A DNA stretch of 64,000 nt from Theobroma cacao (taxonomy: Eukaryota; Streptophyta; Magnoliopsida; Malvales; Malvaceae). The position numbers and the translations under genes were made by a program. This document shows positions 1-11,818 of this stretch, one piece after another. The notes below the pieces were generated by a model. The model was not told the DNA's origin and made no database searches. It saw only the letters and a list, made by a program, of their open reading frames with translations. Location of the stretch: assembly GCF_000208745.1 (NCBI RefSeq), contig NC_030857.1, positions 18,544,046 through 18,608,045 of the forward strand. Reading direction: 5' to 3'. How positions within the stretch are numbered: the first letter of the stretch is position 1; each line of letters opens with the position of its first letter.

Positions 1-2160
1 TGGATCAGTTTTCGACCTAATTCGTACTCTTCACCTTTGATTTAACCAAAACATCCAAATTGACTCCAAATAAATTCATTTCACTTCCAATACTCTAAAT
101 CATCAAATATAAGCTAGATAACATGAATTATAGCAAAATCATCCTCAACATTTTCTCTTGAAAAATTCGGCCATGATGGGTTCATAAACACTATGGTTTT
201 TCACACTTGATTTTTACACCATAAATCATTAATTCCTAACCAAATCACTTGAAACAAAATCAAATCCACCATCAACATACCATAAGGAAGATTCAGCCAA
301 TGAGGGTGATGTAAGAACATGAATTTTTCTTGTTTGCTTTTTATGCTACACATCACCAACCAACTAAAAACACTAGAATAACATGAAATCTAGCTAAATC
401 CAAGATCAAAACTCCTCCCCCCATGTCCGGCCAGCAAAGGTATCCTCATGCAAACTTGATTCTCAACCATGAAAAATGAAAAAGAATGCTTAGGAAAGGT
501 AGATCACAAGCTAAAATCAAGAAATTTTACCTTTACTTGCTTAATTCCTTGAAATCCACCAATTTTCCCTTGAATTTTTGCTCACTAGGGTTTGTTCTTT
601 CTTTTTTTCCTCTTTTCCTTGGTGGGGCCGAACATGAAGAATGAAATAAGAGAGGTGTGTGCTAGTTTTTAATGTAAATTATAAAGAAATGAAAACTTGC
701 CACTTGTCATCATCCCATTGGTCCATTTTTAAACTTAATAATTAAGCATTCTCCCATCACCACATAAAATATCTCAATTATCCAAAATATAACAGGTAAA
801 ATTCAAGGGCTTGACAATTGTTGGGTGGTGTAAAATTCCAATTTTGCCCTTCGATGGTAAAATGACCATTTTACCCCTATGTCATAAAAATTTCAATTTG
901 ACTCCAAATCAATCCTCGAACTCCGAATCACCATATTAAGTCATTCTGGGGTTTTAAAATTCTCAATTTCATCTTAAAATCTCTATTTGGACTAGTTCAA
1001 GACTTAATTCAACTTAGTTGTACCACCAGGTTCACTACCGACTTTTAACGATTTTTCGGGGCTTTTTAAGTATGCAAGCATATTATCAAGCATATAAATG
1101 ATATGGCAAATATTTTATAGAGTTGGGCTTGACACTTTTTAAGTGTATAAGACTCTCAAGCACATTAAAGATTTAAGATCAATTGGAAAAATCCATATTG
1201 AATTTTGAGTCTACTTCTTTCAAAATAGCCTTCTGATAAGTTAAACCTGTAATAGCTGGTCTTGACATTTATCATCTTACCATACATCATGAGGCTTAGA
1301 GAATGTCAAGTTTGATTCTGATTTGAAAGGAACCTTTTTGTAAAATTTGATTCTAAATCACCATACATTTGTGAGCTTAGACAAAGAAACTTTAATTTTT
1401 TTCTTTTCCCCATGAAATGGTGAGAAACCTTTATTATTGACCAAGATCTCATTGTGTTAAACCATCCCATCTATTTGAAAGACCAGATTGTCATTTGGCT
1501 GATACAAAATCATTTCAAACAGTAATCATCAATTTTCAAGAGATTCAAGTATTGCACGTTGGAAAAATGTCAACTTGACTTAGTTTTGTTCTAAACTTTA
1601 ACTACCTTTAATCATGAAAAATTGATTTTGTGGGGCAATTTTAGCAAAATTCAATATGCTTTTAAAGTAATAGAGAGTTCTTTATATTTGAAAACGTAAC
1701 TTCTGCTATTTTGATGTGAAGATCAAATGTTTTAAATGATGAGACAAGCATTTTTGTGAATCCTTTCATGATCAAAAGGCATGGAAGCATTGAAACTTAA
1801 TTTGAATTGGTGATCTTTTGTTAACAAGGAAGTTAGCAACTATATAAAAACATCGTCAAAAAATGCAAAGTCGAGAAAATGGATCTTCCAAGTGAGGAAT
1901 GTATGGTGTAAAACAAATGAGAAGTATTGCATCATTTGTCCATCATTCAATCATGCATACAGGTCTAATCATGCACATGACCATGCATCATCAAAATTAA
2001 AAATTTTCAAACAAATGTTAAGACTAATGCAGTTTTCAAGCAATTAAGTGAAGAAAAATTTGAGTCTTAAGCCCAATTTACTTGGTATCCAAAATGTTTA
2101 AGCCTAGTTATACTGGCATCCAAGACGTTTAAGCCCAGTTATTTTGGCATGAGAAAATTT
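1..2160. repeat. Probable retroelement-derived DNA, no gene seen
   Basis: No open reading frame with family resemblance is visible. The part at about 780-1070 looks like the reverse complement of a plant LTR end, but I cannot show both ends. At about 2068-2155 a unit of roughly 40 bp (AAGCCCAGTTAT plus TGGCATCCAAGACG-like text) recurs three times and leads into the large array that follows. If the LTR at 3559-5617 is the 3' LTR of one long element, part or all of this stretch would be its internal region. This is inference. Confidence 0.35.
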
Positions 2161-3480
2161 AAGTTGTACACCCTCATTTTGAGATAAGGAACAAGTTTTT
2201 CTTCTAAAACCTCTGGGTACATCTTCAAGACCTCTGGGCACGTTCCTAAAACCTCTGGGTAATTAGTTTTAAATTTTTTCAAAATTACGTGGCCTCATTT
2301 TGAGATGAGGAATAACTTTTTCTTTCAAAACCTCTGGGTACATCTACAAAATCTCCGGGTACATCCTCAAGACCTCCGGGTACATCTGCAAAACCTCCGA
2401 GTACATTCCTAAAATCTTTGGGTAATTAGTTTTAAGATTTTTTCAAAATTACGTGGCCTCATTTTGAGATGAGGAACAACTTTTTCTTCCAAAACCTCCG
2501 GGTACGTTCCTAAAACCTCCGGGTAATTAGTTTTAAGATTTCTTCAAAATTACGCACCCTCATTTTGAGATGAGGAGCAACTTTTTCTTCTAAAACCTCC
2601 GGGTACATCTTCAAAACCTCCAGGTACATCTTCAAGACCTCCGGGCACATTTCTAAAACCTCCGGGTAATTAGTTTTAAGATTTCTTCGAAATTGCATAG
2701 CCTCATTTTGAGATGAGGAATATCCTTTTCTTCCAAAACCGTCGGGTACATCTGCAAAACCTTCGGGTACATCTTCAAGACCTCCGGACACATTCTTAAA
2801 ATCTCCGGGTAATTAGTTTTAAGATTTTTTCAAAATTACGTGACCTTATTTTGAGATGAGGAACAACTTTTTCTTCCAAAACCTCCGGGTACATCTGCAA
2901 AACCTCGAGGTACGTTCCTAAAACCTCCGAGTAATTAGTTTTAAGATTTCTTCAAAATTACGTGACCTCATTTTGAGATGAGGAATAACTTTTTCTTTCA
3001 AAACCTCCGGGTACATCTGTAAAACCTCAAGGTACGTTCCTAAAACCTTCAAGTAATTATTTTTAAGATTTCTTCAAAATTACGTGGCCTTCTTTTGAGA
3101 TGAGGAATAACTTTTTCTTCCAAAACCTCCGGGTACATCTGCAAAACCTCCGAGTACGTTCCTAAAACCTTCAGATAATTAGTTTTAAGATTTCTTCAAA
3201 ATTACGCGACTTCATTTTAAGATGAGGAACAACTTTTTCTTCTAAAACCTCAGGGTACGTTCCTAAAACTTCCGGGCACGTTCCTAAAATCTCCAGCTAA
3301 TTAGTTTTAAGATTTCTTCAAAATTACATGGCCTCATTTTGAGATGAGGAACAACTTTTTCTTCTAAAACCTCCGAGTACATTTTCAAAACCTTCGGGTA
3401 ATTAACTTCAAGATTCTTTTTAAGTTACATAGCCTCGTTTTGAGATGAGGAGCTTTTTTATTATTAAAAAAGAAAACAAA
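2161..3480. repeat. Tandem repeat array, unit about 120 bp with nested 20-25 bp subrepeats
   Basis: About eleven units begin with text like CTCATTTTGAGATGAGGA (near 2173, 2293, 2458, 2559, 2701, 2848, 2967, 3088, 3210, 3330, 3432). Each continues with AACTTTTTCTTCCAAAACC, then one to four copies of a subrepeat like CTCCGGGTACATCTTCAAAA, then AATTAGTTTTAAGATTTC. Spacing varies from about 100 to 165 bp because the number of inner subrepeats differs. The reverse-strand reading frame at 2510-2791 (repeating PEVLKMY) is only this array translated. The array sits just upstream of the LTR at 3559, as in Ogre/Tat-type elements that carry tandem repeats before the 3' LTR; that link is inference. Confidence 0.85.
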
Positions 3481-3540
3481 ATATTTAATCTGGTCTAAGA
3501 AAGGTGTCTACGTCTTTGCATTATTCTTGATTCTCAAGAA

Positions 3541-3558
3541 TGTGTAAAGAGGGGCAAC
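3541..3558 (+). other. Possible polypurine tract before the 3' LTR
   Basis: The sequence GTGTAAAGAGGGGCAAC lies immediately before the TGTAGACACC start of the LTR. A purine-rich run in this place is where plus-strand synthesis is primed in LTR retrotransposons. It supports reading the 3559-5617 copy as a 3' LTR and not a solo LTR. Confidence 0.45.
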
Positions 3559-5617
3559 TGTAGACACCCATTTCAAAAAATAAAAATAAAAATAATGAAA
3601 ATAAANGTTGTCCAAATTTTCGAACAACTTGGCTTTTAAAGATTCACAACTTGCGAAAAAGAAAGGGGGAGGATTTTGAAAAAGAGCAGAAAGCATTTAA
3701 AAAAAAAATCTCATCTCCTTCAAACAACAACAACTTGCAAATCGAAAAGAAAATAAAAAAAAAAAGTCCTAAGTTCTAGCAACCAACTATCCTAACCACA
3801 ATCAAAACCAAACAAAAAAAAAAACCACAACAAAAAAAAAGCAAAAAAAGCCAAAAGGGGAGAAAGCCAAGAAAAGGGGGTCTTAGAGCCTCGGATCTGG
3901 TCGATAGGGGGAGAAAGGACGTCGGCGTCTAGGGAGAAGAAACTGAGAGAGAGAGAGAAAGAAAAAGGGTGGAAGAAGAAGAGAGAGAAAAGGGCGAGAA
4001 GTCAAGAGAGAGAAGAGAAAAAGAAAGAAAAAAAATGAAAAAGAGAAAGAGGAAGCCAAGAGAGAGAAGAAAAAGAGAAAGAAAATGAGGAAGAAGAGAG
4101 AAAAGGGGGGCTTGCGGTTAGGGAGAAAAAGAAAGAAAAAGAAGGAAGGAAAAGAAGCCAAGAGAGAGAAGATAAAAAGAAAGAAAAAAGAAGAAAAAGA
4201 GAGAGAAGGACGCTGGCAGCTAGGGAGAAGAAGAAAAGAAAGAAAAAAAAATCAGCTTCTGGAGGGCCTCTGAACGGCACCATTCTAAGGAAGGAGAAGT
4301 TGTTTTTGTTGAAGCAGATCAGTGGGCGTTTGCTGGTCTCGTCAATCAAGGTATATTCTTAGCTTTTCTTTTGATCTGGTTTTGTGGCGGTGCTTAGTTG
4401 AATGTTTAGATAGAAGAATAATTAATTTAGCTTAATTAGAATAAAAGATATAATATAAAAAATATTTTAAATGACAAAGGAAAACATATAAAGGAAGCAA
4501 AAATATAAAAGAAAGAAAATGATGAAAATAAACTGTTTAACAATATATATGCAAAAATGGAAAATAGAAAAAAAATGAATGAATATATTTGATTATGTTA
4601 ATTTATATAGGTAACATAGGAATGAATTATAAAAAATAATAAATAAATAAAATGAAATAAATAGAATTATCATTTGTGGATGGTAAACTTGTTTAAAGAA
4701 ATAGTTTTATAAAAATAGAGAGATGATGAAAATGGATTAAAATGAACTCAATACCGATGATGGGATGATTGGTCAGGACGCGAGGAGTCGCAATCTCGAG
4801 CTAATTTTTTCTAGGTTCGGAATCCGAATTAAAGCTCCACCAGTACGATGGGAGGGCCTCGACATTGAGATTCTGAAATTTTTTTTTAAATAAATAAAAA
4901 TTTTTATTACATTAAAATTAATAAAAATTAAAAATTAAAATATGTAAAAATAGATACTATATTTAATTTGTTCAAAAAATAAAATAATAATAATAATTAA
5001 TTAATTTCACAAGCATAACATATATTTCTATTGCATCATGCATACCATGGCATATAGGTATTTTTGCTCACGAGTTAAACCCCGATGATGGGATTTATTC
5101 GTCGAATTTGCAAAGGCGAATTTCTTGGATAATTCCCTAAGTGAGAGAACATCCCAAATCCCACCAGCATGATGGGCGGATTCGAGAAATATTCTCAATA
5201 AAAGGTGTTTGTTTGGCATTGTCTCGATATTATGCCATGCATTACACAATTGCATCACATGCACGTCAAACTCGTAAAATTAAATAAAATATTTTAATAA
5301 ATAATAATTAAGGGAACATAAAAACAAATCAATGGGCTAGGATAACGCATGATTAAATGGTACCATTCGAGGAACGGGCGTTATAGGGGTGTTAATCCTT
5401 TCCTATGCGTAACTGTACTCCCGAACCCAATTTTAAACAATAGCACGTAGACCAGTTTATCGTTCTTTCGACAAACTTAAAATTAATTTAAAATCTCGTT
5501 GAATAGAAGAAATTCATTAGGTGGCCAATCACACCTAACAAAAAAAAAAGGATTAGTGGCAACTCCCAAATCACTCGACATCTAGCGGTCGGGTTCCCGG
5601 ACCCGCACGTTACAACA
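3559..5617 (+). mobile_element. LTR, copy A (probable 3' LTR), 2059 bp
   Basis: It begins TGTAGACACC and ends CCGCACGTTACAACA, giving TG...CA ends. It shares ordered blocks with copy B at 18363-21797: an A-rich and purine-rich first part (3690-4260), a motif near AACGGCACC (4272), a block starting CGATGATGGGATGATTGG (about 4755), a block GGAACGGGCGTT (about 5371) and the end GGTCGGGTTCCCGGAC. The flanking five bases do not match (GCAAC left, GGTAG right), as expected if the matching duplication lies left of the window. Purine-rich frames at 3883-4349 are low-complexity and not genes. Unknown base N at 3606. Confidence 0.75.
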
Positions 5618-5854
5618 GGTAGTTTAGCTACATGTAATGGCTTTGTAGACCACTGAGAACTAAGACACTGGTGTTCTAAAAAGTGGTCAATTACTTCCCA
5701 TCACTTAGTATTTTATGTTTTTTTTTCTTTTATAACTATATACTTTATATTTGCTTAATGAAAAGCGTGTTGTGGCTTTACATGTCTTCATGCAATTGTT
5801 CATATCTTTCACGTGTTTTGGCTTTTATTAACTCGGTGTTCCTTGTTCAATTTG

Positions 5855-6100
5855 TTAACTCACTAAGTTCATATCTTTTTCATTTTTTGAACAACCATCC
5901 TTGATAGCAAGAATATCAATGAAGTTGGAATCCTCAATGCCAATGGGGGAAGAAAATGCCCCTTTAATGAATCCATCATGGTCTCTAATGACACCCTTGA
6001 TGCCAGCAAGAGCTGGATTCCCCAAAGCAAAGCCACATCGAGTTTGAGAGATCCATTGAGGGGTCTCATCCATTTGTTTGAAGGTTTAACTTTGCACTTT
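5855..6100 (-). pseudogene. LINE RNase H domain remnant
   Basis: Read on the minus strand, the frame contains GNPALAGIKGVIRDHDG followed by AFSSPIGIEDSNFIDILAIKDG. This is the start of the RNase H-like domain (RVT_3) of plant non-LTR retrotransposons, where GNPGPAGIGGVIRD and AE-LAI are typical. The preceding LNGSLKLDV segment is in a different frame, so at least one frameshift is present. No full reverse transcriptase lies upstream. It belongs with the ORF1 remnant at 7400-8250 on the same strand, which suggests one internally deleted LINE. Confidence 0.7.
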
Positions 6101-6426
6101 CTTTTCTTAAAGGTATTTTACTAGGTTCAAAGAGAAAGTGAGTTGCAAAAATGTGATTGAGAGGCCATTTGCCCTTACACTAGTGAGATAATCTAACAAG
6201 GATGATATCCTGTAATTGGCTTGAATCAAGACTTTTGCCTTGAAAAAGAATATCATTCCCAATTATATGAATCACAAGTGTAGGATTTATTTATCACTTC
6301 TCTAATACTCCCCCTCATGTGTAAAGACAACAAATTTATCACGCGATATGAATCACAGAGAGATTCATGAAAGGGCAAACGAATGAGGATAATGCCTTCT
6401 CTAATAATGTTGAATTCTAGATGACA

Positions 6427-6438
6427 TGGTATCAGAGA
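6427..6438 (+). other. Primer-binding-site-like motif TGGTATCAGAG
   Basis: TGGTATCAGAG matches the initiator-methionine tRNA primer site used by many plant Copia and TRIM elements, and follows ...GATGACA. This may mark the junction of an LTR ending at about 6426 with an internal region. I found no matching second LTR, so it may be a fragment only. Confidence 0.3.
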
Positions 6439-7399
6439 AACTACATAGCTCCATTAGTTGGCCACTTTATGGGTCTCCCTTCCGTTGATTCATGCCATGT
6501 TATAAATCTACAATCCCTACATATGATCAAATTAAGGGTATCTTGGATATATATAAATATAAGAAAGACCTCTCCGTCAATTATTAAGTTAATTTTAAGT
6601 TGGGCACTCATCCTAAATATTTAACATAATTTGCATGTAGACTTGTCCATGGTTCAAGTTGTCTATCACATATCCTATATCAATAAGAGATAGGATGGAT
6701 CTAAGGTTTATATATAAAGGTTTGGGTTGGAAACACGAGCCTGTAATACTATTAAGTAGTCTTAGATAGGATTTTTAAAGCTTGGGCACGTCATAATCTG
6801 ATCCAAAAATATATTATTTTAATTCAATTTCAATTTTGAAATACACTTAAAAATATAAAAATATTGATATAAAATATTTAATATACTAATAATATGCAAC
6901 ATCATCATTTTCTTCCTCTCTCTCTCCCCTCAAGGTCTGGACTTTCAACCGATTCTTCAGTGGAAGATTTATCGCATGCCAGCATCTTATCCCCCCTTTC
7001 ACGGTCACTATCTATTATTTGTTGTGCTTTGTCTAACACTTGGTTTTTTTTTTAAAAAAAAAAGTGAGATATTATTAAATCTCCTAACCAGTATGCCGTA
7101 ACAAATCTTGAACCGATAGTAGACTTCATATTATTATTAAGAGACTAGCTTTAGGAAGTGATCCAAGTTATATACAATTACAGAAATCCTACCAAAAATC
7201 AGTCATAACCCCAGTACACAAGTACTGGGTTTTCACAACAAAAGCTCAACAGCTTGAGGATAACAAGCAACAAAGCCTATCCTGGAAGCTGAACAAAAAC
7301 ACAAATAGATTTTGAAAGAATAAATTGACATCTGGATTTTACTAACTTACACCTTGTAAACACTATTAGCCACTGTTCATTTAATTTGTTCATCTATTA

Positions 7400-8250
7400 T
7401 TCTCATGTTATTTGTTGAAATCAACACGATCCCATTACTAAAATTTTGGCAGCTCAATGTTCTCTCATCAACTTTCACTAGATTTCCCAACACTTGGCAA
7501 TATTGTTAAAAGTGTTATAGCTCTAGGCATGAACTCCTTGCGCTGCCAGCCATTTATAATAGCTTGACACTGAAAAATCTTCTGACCATACTTCAATGGA
7601 AGCAAAGCTTTGGTTGAGCCAATCTTATATATTTCTCTTCAGCTCCTCAAATTGTTTATTGTCGTGAGATGAAATAAGGTAGTCATTGGGTGCCAAATTC
7701 CTTACAATTTTTGGCAGCTTTGCATATTCAGTTAAACTTGTAAGCTTTCAATTGTCACTTGATCCTCAAATACATTTGTTTCTTCTCTGCAAGCATTGAA
7801 GATTCTCAGAATTTATCTCCCTTTTAGACTTCTTGGATTCGATGTGTCCTCTTCTGGGGCTGGTCCTTTCAAAAACTGATTATGCTCTGCTCTTCCTCTT
7901 GCCACCTGCGTGAAAGACATCCTTACGTACGCTTTTCTTATTGTTTTGTCCACATTTTTCATCACCCTTCTGTCTCCCCTAGCTTTAGTTCCCTGTTGCC
8001 ATTCCCTTCTTATTTTCCAAAATGATTCATATCCCCCATACTTTGCAATGTTTGACCCCAACTTGTGATTAAATAGCCATGATCCCATTCAGCTTGTGCA
8101 TTGCTCTCCTTACTTGTGCTTCATGTTTGAACCTAACGAATCCAAACCTCTTCCCTGTTCTACTCCTTCTGTAGCACTGAAAACCATCTTTCACCTTACC
8201 GTGATGCTCAATTATTTCAATGAAAATAATAGCATAATGTATCTACAATT
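7400..8250 (-). pseudogene. LINE ORF1 remnant with an RRM domain
   Basis: On the minus strand from about 8240, a frame reads an RNA-recognition motif: IIEHHGKVKDGF, then the RNP1 octamer KRFGFVRF, then FKHEAQVRRAMHKLNG. A stop and frame change follow, and the next frame (7813-8088) continues WLFNHKLGSNIAKYGG. Further down (about 7640-7520) the text WLNQSFASIEVWSEDF resembles the region after the RRM in plant LINE ORF1. RRM-bearing ORF1 is characteristic of BNR-type plant LINEs. Several stops and frameshifts make it non-coding. The RNase H remnant at 5855-6100 lies 1.3 kb downstream on the same strand, far too close for an intact ORF2. Confidence 0.75.
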
Positions 8251-8260
8251 TATTCTAGAT

Positions 8261-8953
8261 ACCCAATTTTTTATAATGCTAAACTAATTATATTTTGCCC
8301 AATTATAATCTACTAATTTTTAAGATTCTAAACATTTTCCTGAAAGGTTGCTTTGTTATAAATTTATTATAGATTAAGTACACTATTAATAATTAAAAAT
8401 AATAATATAATAAATAGCATAATTGAAATTTGATTGAAAAAAAAAAAAAAAAAGTAATATAGTCTTCATAAAAGCTTCACACCCCTAAATCTAACTCTAT
8501 ATATATATATAAAACAAATAAATTTGAACTCGTTTTTCCCATCATATTAAACTTTGAAGTAATTGGGTACTCATCAAGTATCTAGCTACTTCAACAATTA
8601 AAAAAGAGGTTGGATAAATGCCATCAAACACCCAACAGTCTCTATATCTATTCAAGATAGGTTCTGCTTTTCGCTTTGCAACAGCTGATTTGATTCTCAC
8701 CAAAATAGAACAAATAGAAGAGTATAGGCTGAAAGTGTTATTTAGAAAAGGTCAATAACTAAGGACATTGGACTTCTGTACTTGCACGAATAATTTTCTT
8801 GGGAGTGTAAATAAGCTTAAAAATATAGGAACCGTACAAGTTCTTTTTTTTTTCTTTTCTTTTTATGTTTTGGTGTGTTGGAACTCGCAATGAAGATGAA
8901 TGAATTTGTTGAACTTTGCCTGCTTTATTGTAGCAGCTGCCATGTTTAATTAA

Positions 8954-8988
<35 letters not shown>

Positions 8989-11059
8989 TAGCGATCGTGT
9001 CATCTCCGTTTTATGGCAGTTGCTGGCATTTTACCTTTGCACGGTTTCATCAAAACTTATGAAACTAGCAGATATTGCTTTCATATTTCTTGTTTTTTTT
9101 TTTGTTAGTTCTTTTTGTTCTTTTATATGGATTCTCAAATTTGCAGTAAAATATTTTTTAAAAAACGTTTTCAATACTTATATTTGTTTAGAATATGAAA
9201 AATTAATTTTTGATGTAAAATATATTACAAGTCAACAAAATTAATCACGAAAAATGTCTTATGCATCCGAAAACAACAAAAACACTTTTATATTAAATTT
9301 ATGAGTATAAGTTTCATGAATATTAATATTTAATTAAAAATATTTAAAAAATAAAATATTAATATTTAACTTAAAAAATTAATATAAAATATTAATATTT
9401 AAATTATACAATACTATTAAAATTTAAAAAATTATTTTTTAATAAAACCATTCAATACAATTAAATTTTTTATTTATAAATGGAATAAAGCTTACTAATA
9501 ATTATAATAAAAAATATTTCAATGATCATTTTTTTATGAATATACTTATATAATAAGTTTAAATCTTATTAATAATTATAATAAAAAAATTTTCAATGAT
9601 CATCATTGAATGAATACATATTTATAAGTATAGGTTTTGAATATCTTATACAATTGATGAACATTTATATTTTTATAATTATGATAAGAAAGTGATAAGA
9701 TGAAAAAAATTTAAAAATTAGAGTTTATTTTCATTACATATATGTGGTTAAATGTTTTGAAAAATATTATTATTGATTTTGTTTATTTTCATTTTCATTC
9801 TTAATTTTGATCCTAAATAAGTGAAAATCAAATATCAATATTATTTTGTAATCAACTCCTATTTATTATTTTAACACCTAAATAACTTCACCATAATGAA
9901 AAATATTTTTCATAAAATGATCCAAAATAACAGAAAATGTTTTCAATAGTTTATTCAAACAACAGAAAATATTAAATTTTCCTATAAAACATTTTACATA
10001 GAAAAAATTTTCTTCCAACAAGTTATTTTTCGATTAGTAAACAAACCCTTAGTATACAGAAGTTCTAAGATATATAAATTTATATGCCCTCTGTTTAGTA
10101 TTAATTGATTGTGGACTACTTGGTGGCACAACAACCTTTCTATTCTCCTGTACAAAATGTACCTAACAACTACATAAAGAATATATCATGGGTTTACAAA
10201 ATCTTATTGACCTGAGATTTGTAACATTTTATCTCACTCAATTATGTAACGTCTTCATTACACAATCTCTTTCATCTGTAGAGAAAAAAAACTCATTTTG
10301 ATCCGAACTTTCATGACCTTAATACTCATGAGGGTCACTCATACTAGAGAGAGTTGAGTAGACTCTATAACCTTTATTTATAAATCTAAAACTCACCTCA
10401 TCTGATACTAACATGAGATTCGTAACATTAACTATTTAATTAAATCAATGAATTTCTTGGCATTTCATTTCATGTTTAGAATGGCTTGCATGCACCTTGC
10501 AGCTTGGACACAGCTACCTGATTTAAAATCGAAAACTAATTCTCCGATGAAGTCTTGACCAGTTGAGTTTCTTAAATTGTACAATGTATTATTGCTAAAT
10601 GAAGGCAGTGGCCTGGGCTTTCTTCTCATAAAGAAACTATTGAATACGTGTACAGTCCAACAATGACATAATAAATTAAGATTTCATTCGAAAATATTGA
10701 TTGCTGCTGCCATAAATGAAGAACAGTACTCCCAAACCTTGTGGAATTTAAATCTCCAAATTCCAAAGCACAATTTCTGCATGTTACTGGAATTAATATA
10801 CTCTGTAAAATTAATACATGGGTTGAGATTTATTTACAAGTCATTCATAATCACATACTGAAATCAACTCTATGCTTGCACTAGTGTTGCAAGTTGCAAC
10901 TCTTCACTCTCCTCTCAAAACACACAAAAGCACACAGAAAAAACCATAAAAAAAAAAAAGGAGAGATGACAAGAAGAGTCGAGGACCTAGATAACCTCTC
11001 TTCAATATTGTTGCCAAGCTTGTTTTGCCCACAAATCAGTGTGATCATAAGAGCTCAAG
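8261..11059. other. AT-rich intergenic DNA, no gene seen
   Basis: I see no gene. It holds a TA microsatellite (8954-8990), long AT-rich runs at 9150-10030, and at about 10150-10440 a dispersed-repeat-like sequence with CATGAGATTCGTAACATT text that recurs loosely at 53150-53330. The last few hundred bases are the 3' flank of the PROPEP gene on the minus strand. Confidence 0.5.
8954..8990. repeat. TA microsatellite
   Basis: Imperfect run of alternating T and A with a GTATATATACATATATA extension. Confidence 0.9.
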
Positions 11060-11530
11060 TTAATTTATCTGAGGACCACTGCCACTACTTGTCCCTGGCC
11101 TTTTTGGCGCAGAAAGAGAAATTACGAGACCCGGGTCGTCTTCCTGCATAGAATTGAACCATGCATCTTAAGAATGCATGCATAAAGCTCTGAACGTACA
11201 AAATAACGAAGTCAGCAAGCTTACTGTGGTGGAAGGAGGATCAGCTGGTGGGTCGTCTGCCAGTGTCCTAGGAGGATCTGACTGGTCTGTTGTTGAAGGT
11301 GGATCTGCACCTGCTTCAGGAGAAACTACAGGGGACTCCAGGCAACCAGCTTGAGTATTACCATTTACTTTACCATCATCTTCTTTCTTTGGACTTGAAG
11401 GGTCTTGATGGAATTCGTTTTCAAGTCCCAAACACCTGAGAATAGCCCTTATAACTTCATTAAAAGACCAAGGGTAGTAACCAGGAGTTGCTTGCGCTGT
11501 CACCTCCCTAGTTGATGAAGCATCTTCCAT
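11060..11530 (-). CDS. Plant elicitor peptide precursor (PROPEP)
   Basis: Two exons on the minus strand: 11530-11225 (102 codons) and 11143-11060 (27 codons plus TAA), with an 81-bp GT-AG intron at phase 0; the product is 129 residues. The amino-terminal part carries YYPWSFNEVIRAILRCLGLE (residues 18-37) followed by FHQDP, matching the IRAILKCLGL-type helix of known PROPEPs. An acidic, proline-rich linker follows. Exon 2 encodes EDDPGLVISLSAPKRPGTSS and the final residues SSGSGPQIN, matching the C-terminal Pep signature (SSG..G..N; soybean peptides end in GSGPQHN). There is no signal peptide or membrane segment, as usual for PROPEPs, which are cytosolic or vacuole-associated and release a roughly 23-residue danger peptide sensed by PEPR kinases. 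The unspliced frame instead runs on into intron sequence. Known family roles and inference on processing; the exon structure is read directly. Confidence 0.87.
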
Positions 11531-11818
11531 TGTTTTCTCTCTAAGCTACCTTCTTCTTCCTTCTACCATTCCTCGTTTTTATTAGCCTTCTTAAATGCTG
11601 GGTTCGGTGGTCTGCTGGTCAGCAGTGCTTTAAACTCTTCAACCGTTGTGTGACGAAAGTACAAAACTATCCCCTAATTGCTTCGTCTTTTTATCGAAAT
11701 CACGTTGTGTTGTAAACCATATTGATCAAAGCAAAATCCATATTATAACTATTTCTATTGGTATTTGGATTATTTAATACATCCCATAAGCTTTCGCAAT
11801 TAAAAACTTGCTTATTGA
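11531..11818 (-). promoter_or_regulatory. 5' flank of the PROPEP gene
   Basis: On the minus strand this region supplies the leader and core promoter. An AATAAAAAC element lies about 50 bases upstream of the ATG, and a TGACC core (W-box-like, from GGTCAG near 11620) is present. PROPEP genes are commonly induced by wounding and WRKY factors, but these short motifs alone do not prove it. Confidence 0.35.

Noticed and set aside
2510..2791. 93-codon minus-strand frame with repeated PEVLKMY
   Set aside because: It is the translation of the tandem repeat array, whose unit length varies and breaks the frame elsewhere.
3883..4349. Overlapping Phe/Ser-rich and Lys/Glu-rich open frames
   Set aside because: They arise from a purine-rich stretch of LTR copy A (GAGA and AAGAAA runs); no domain and no codon structure.
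11168..11224. Read-through end of the PROPEP exon-1 frame (VSLLTSLF...)
   Set aside because: This is intron sequence; splicing at GTAAGC gives the diagnostic Pep end instead.
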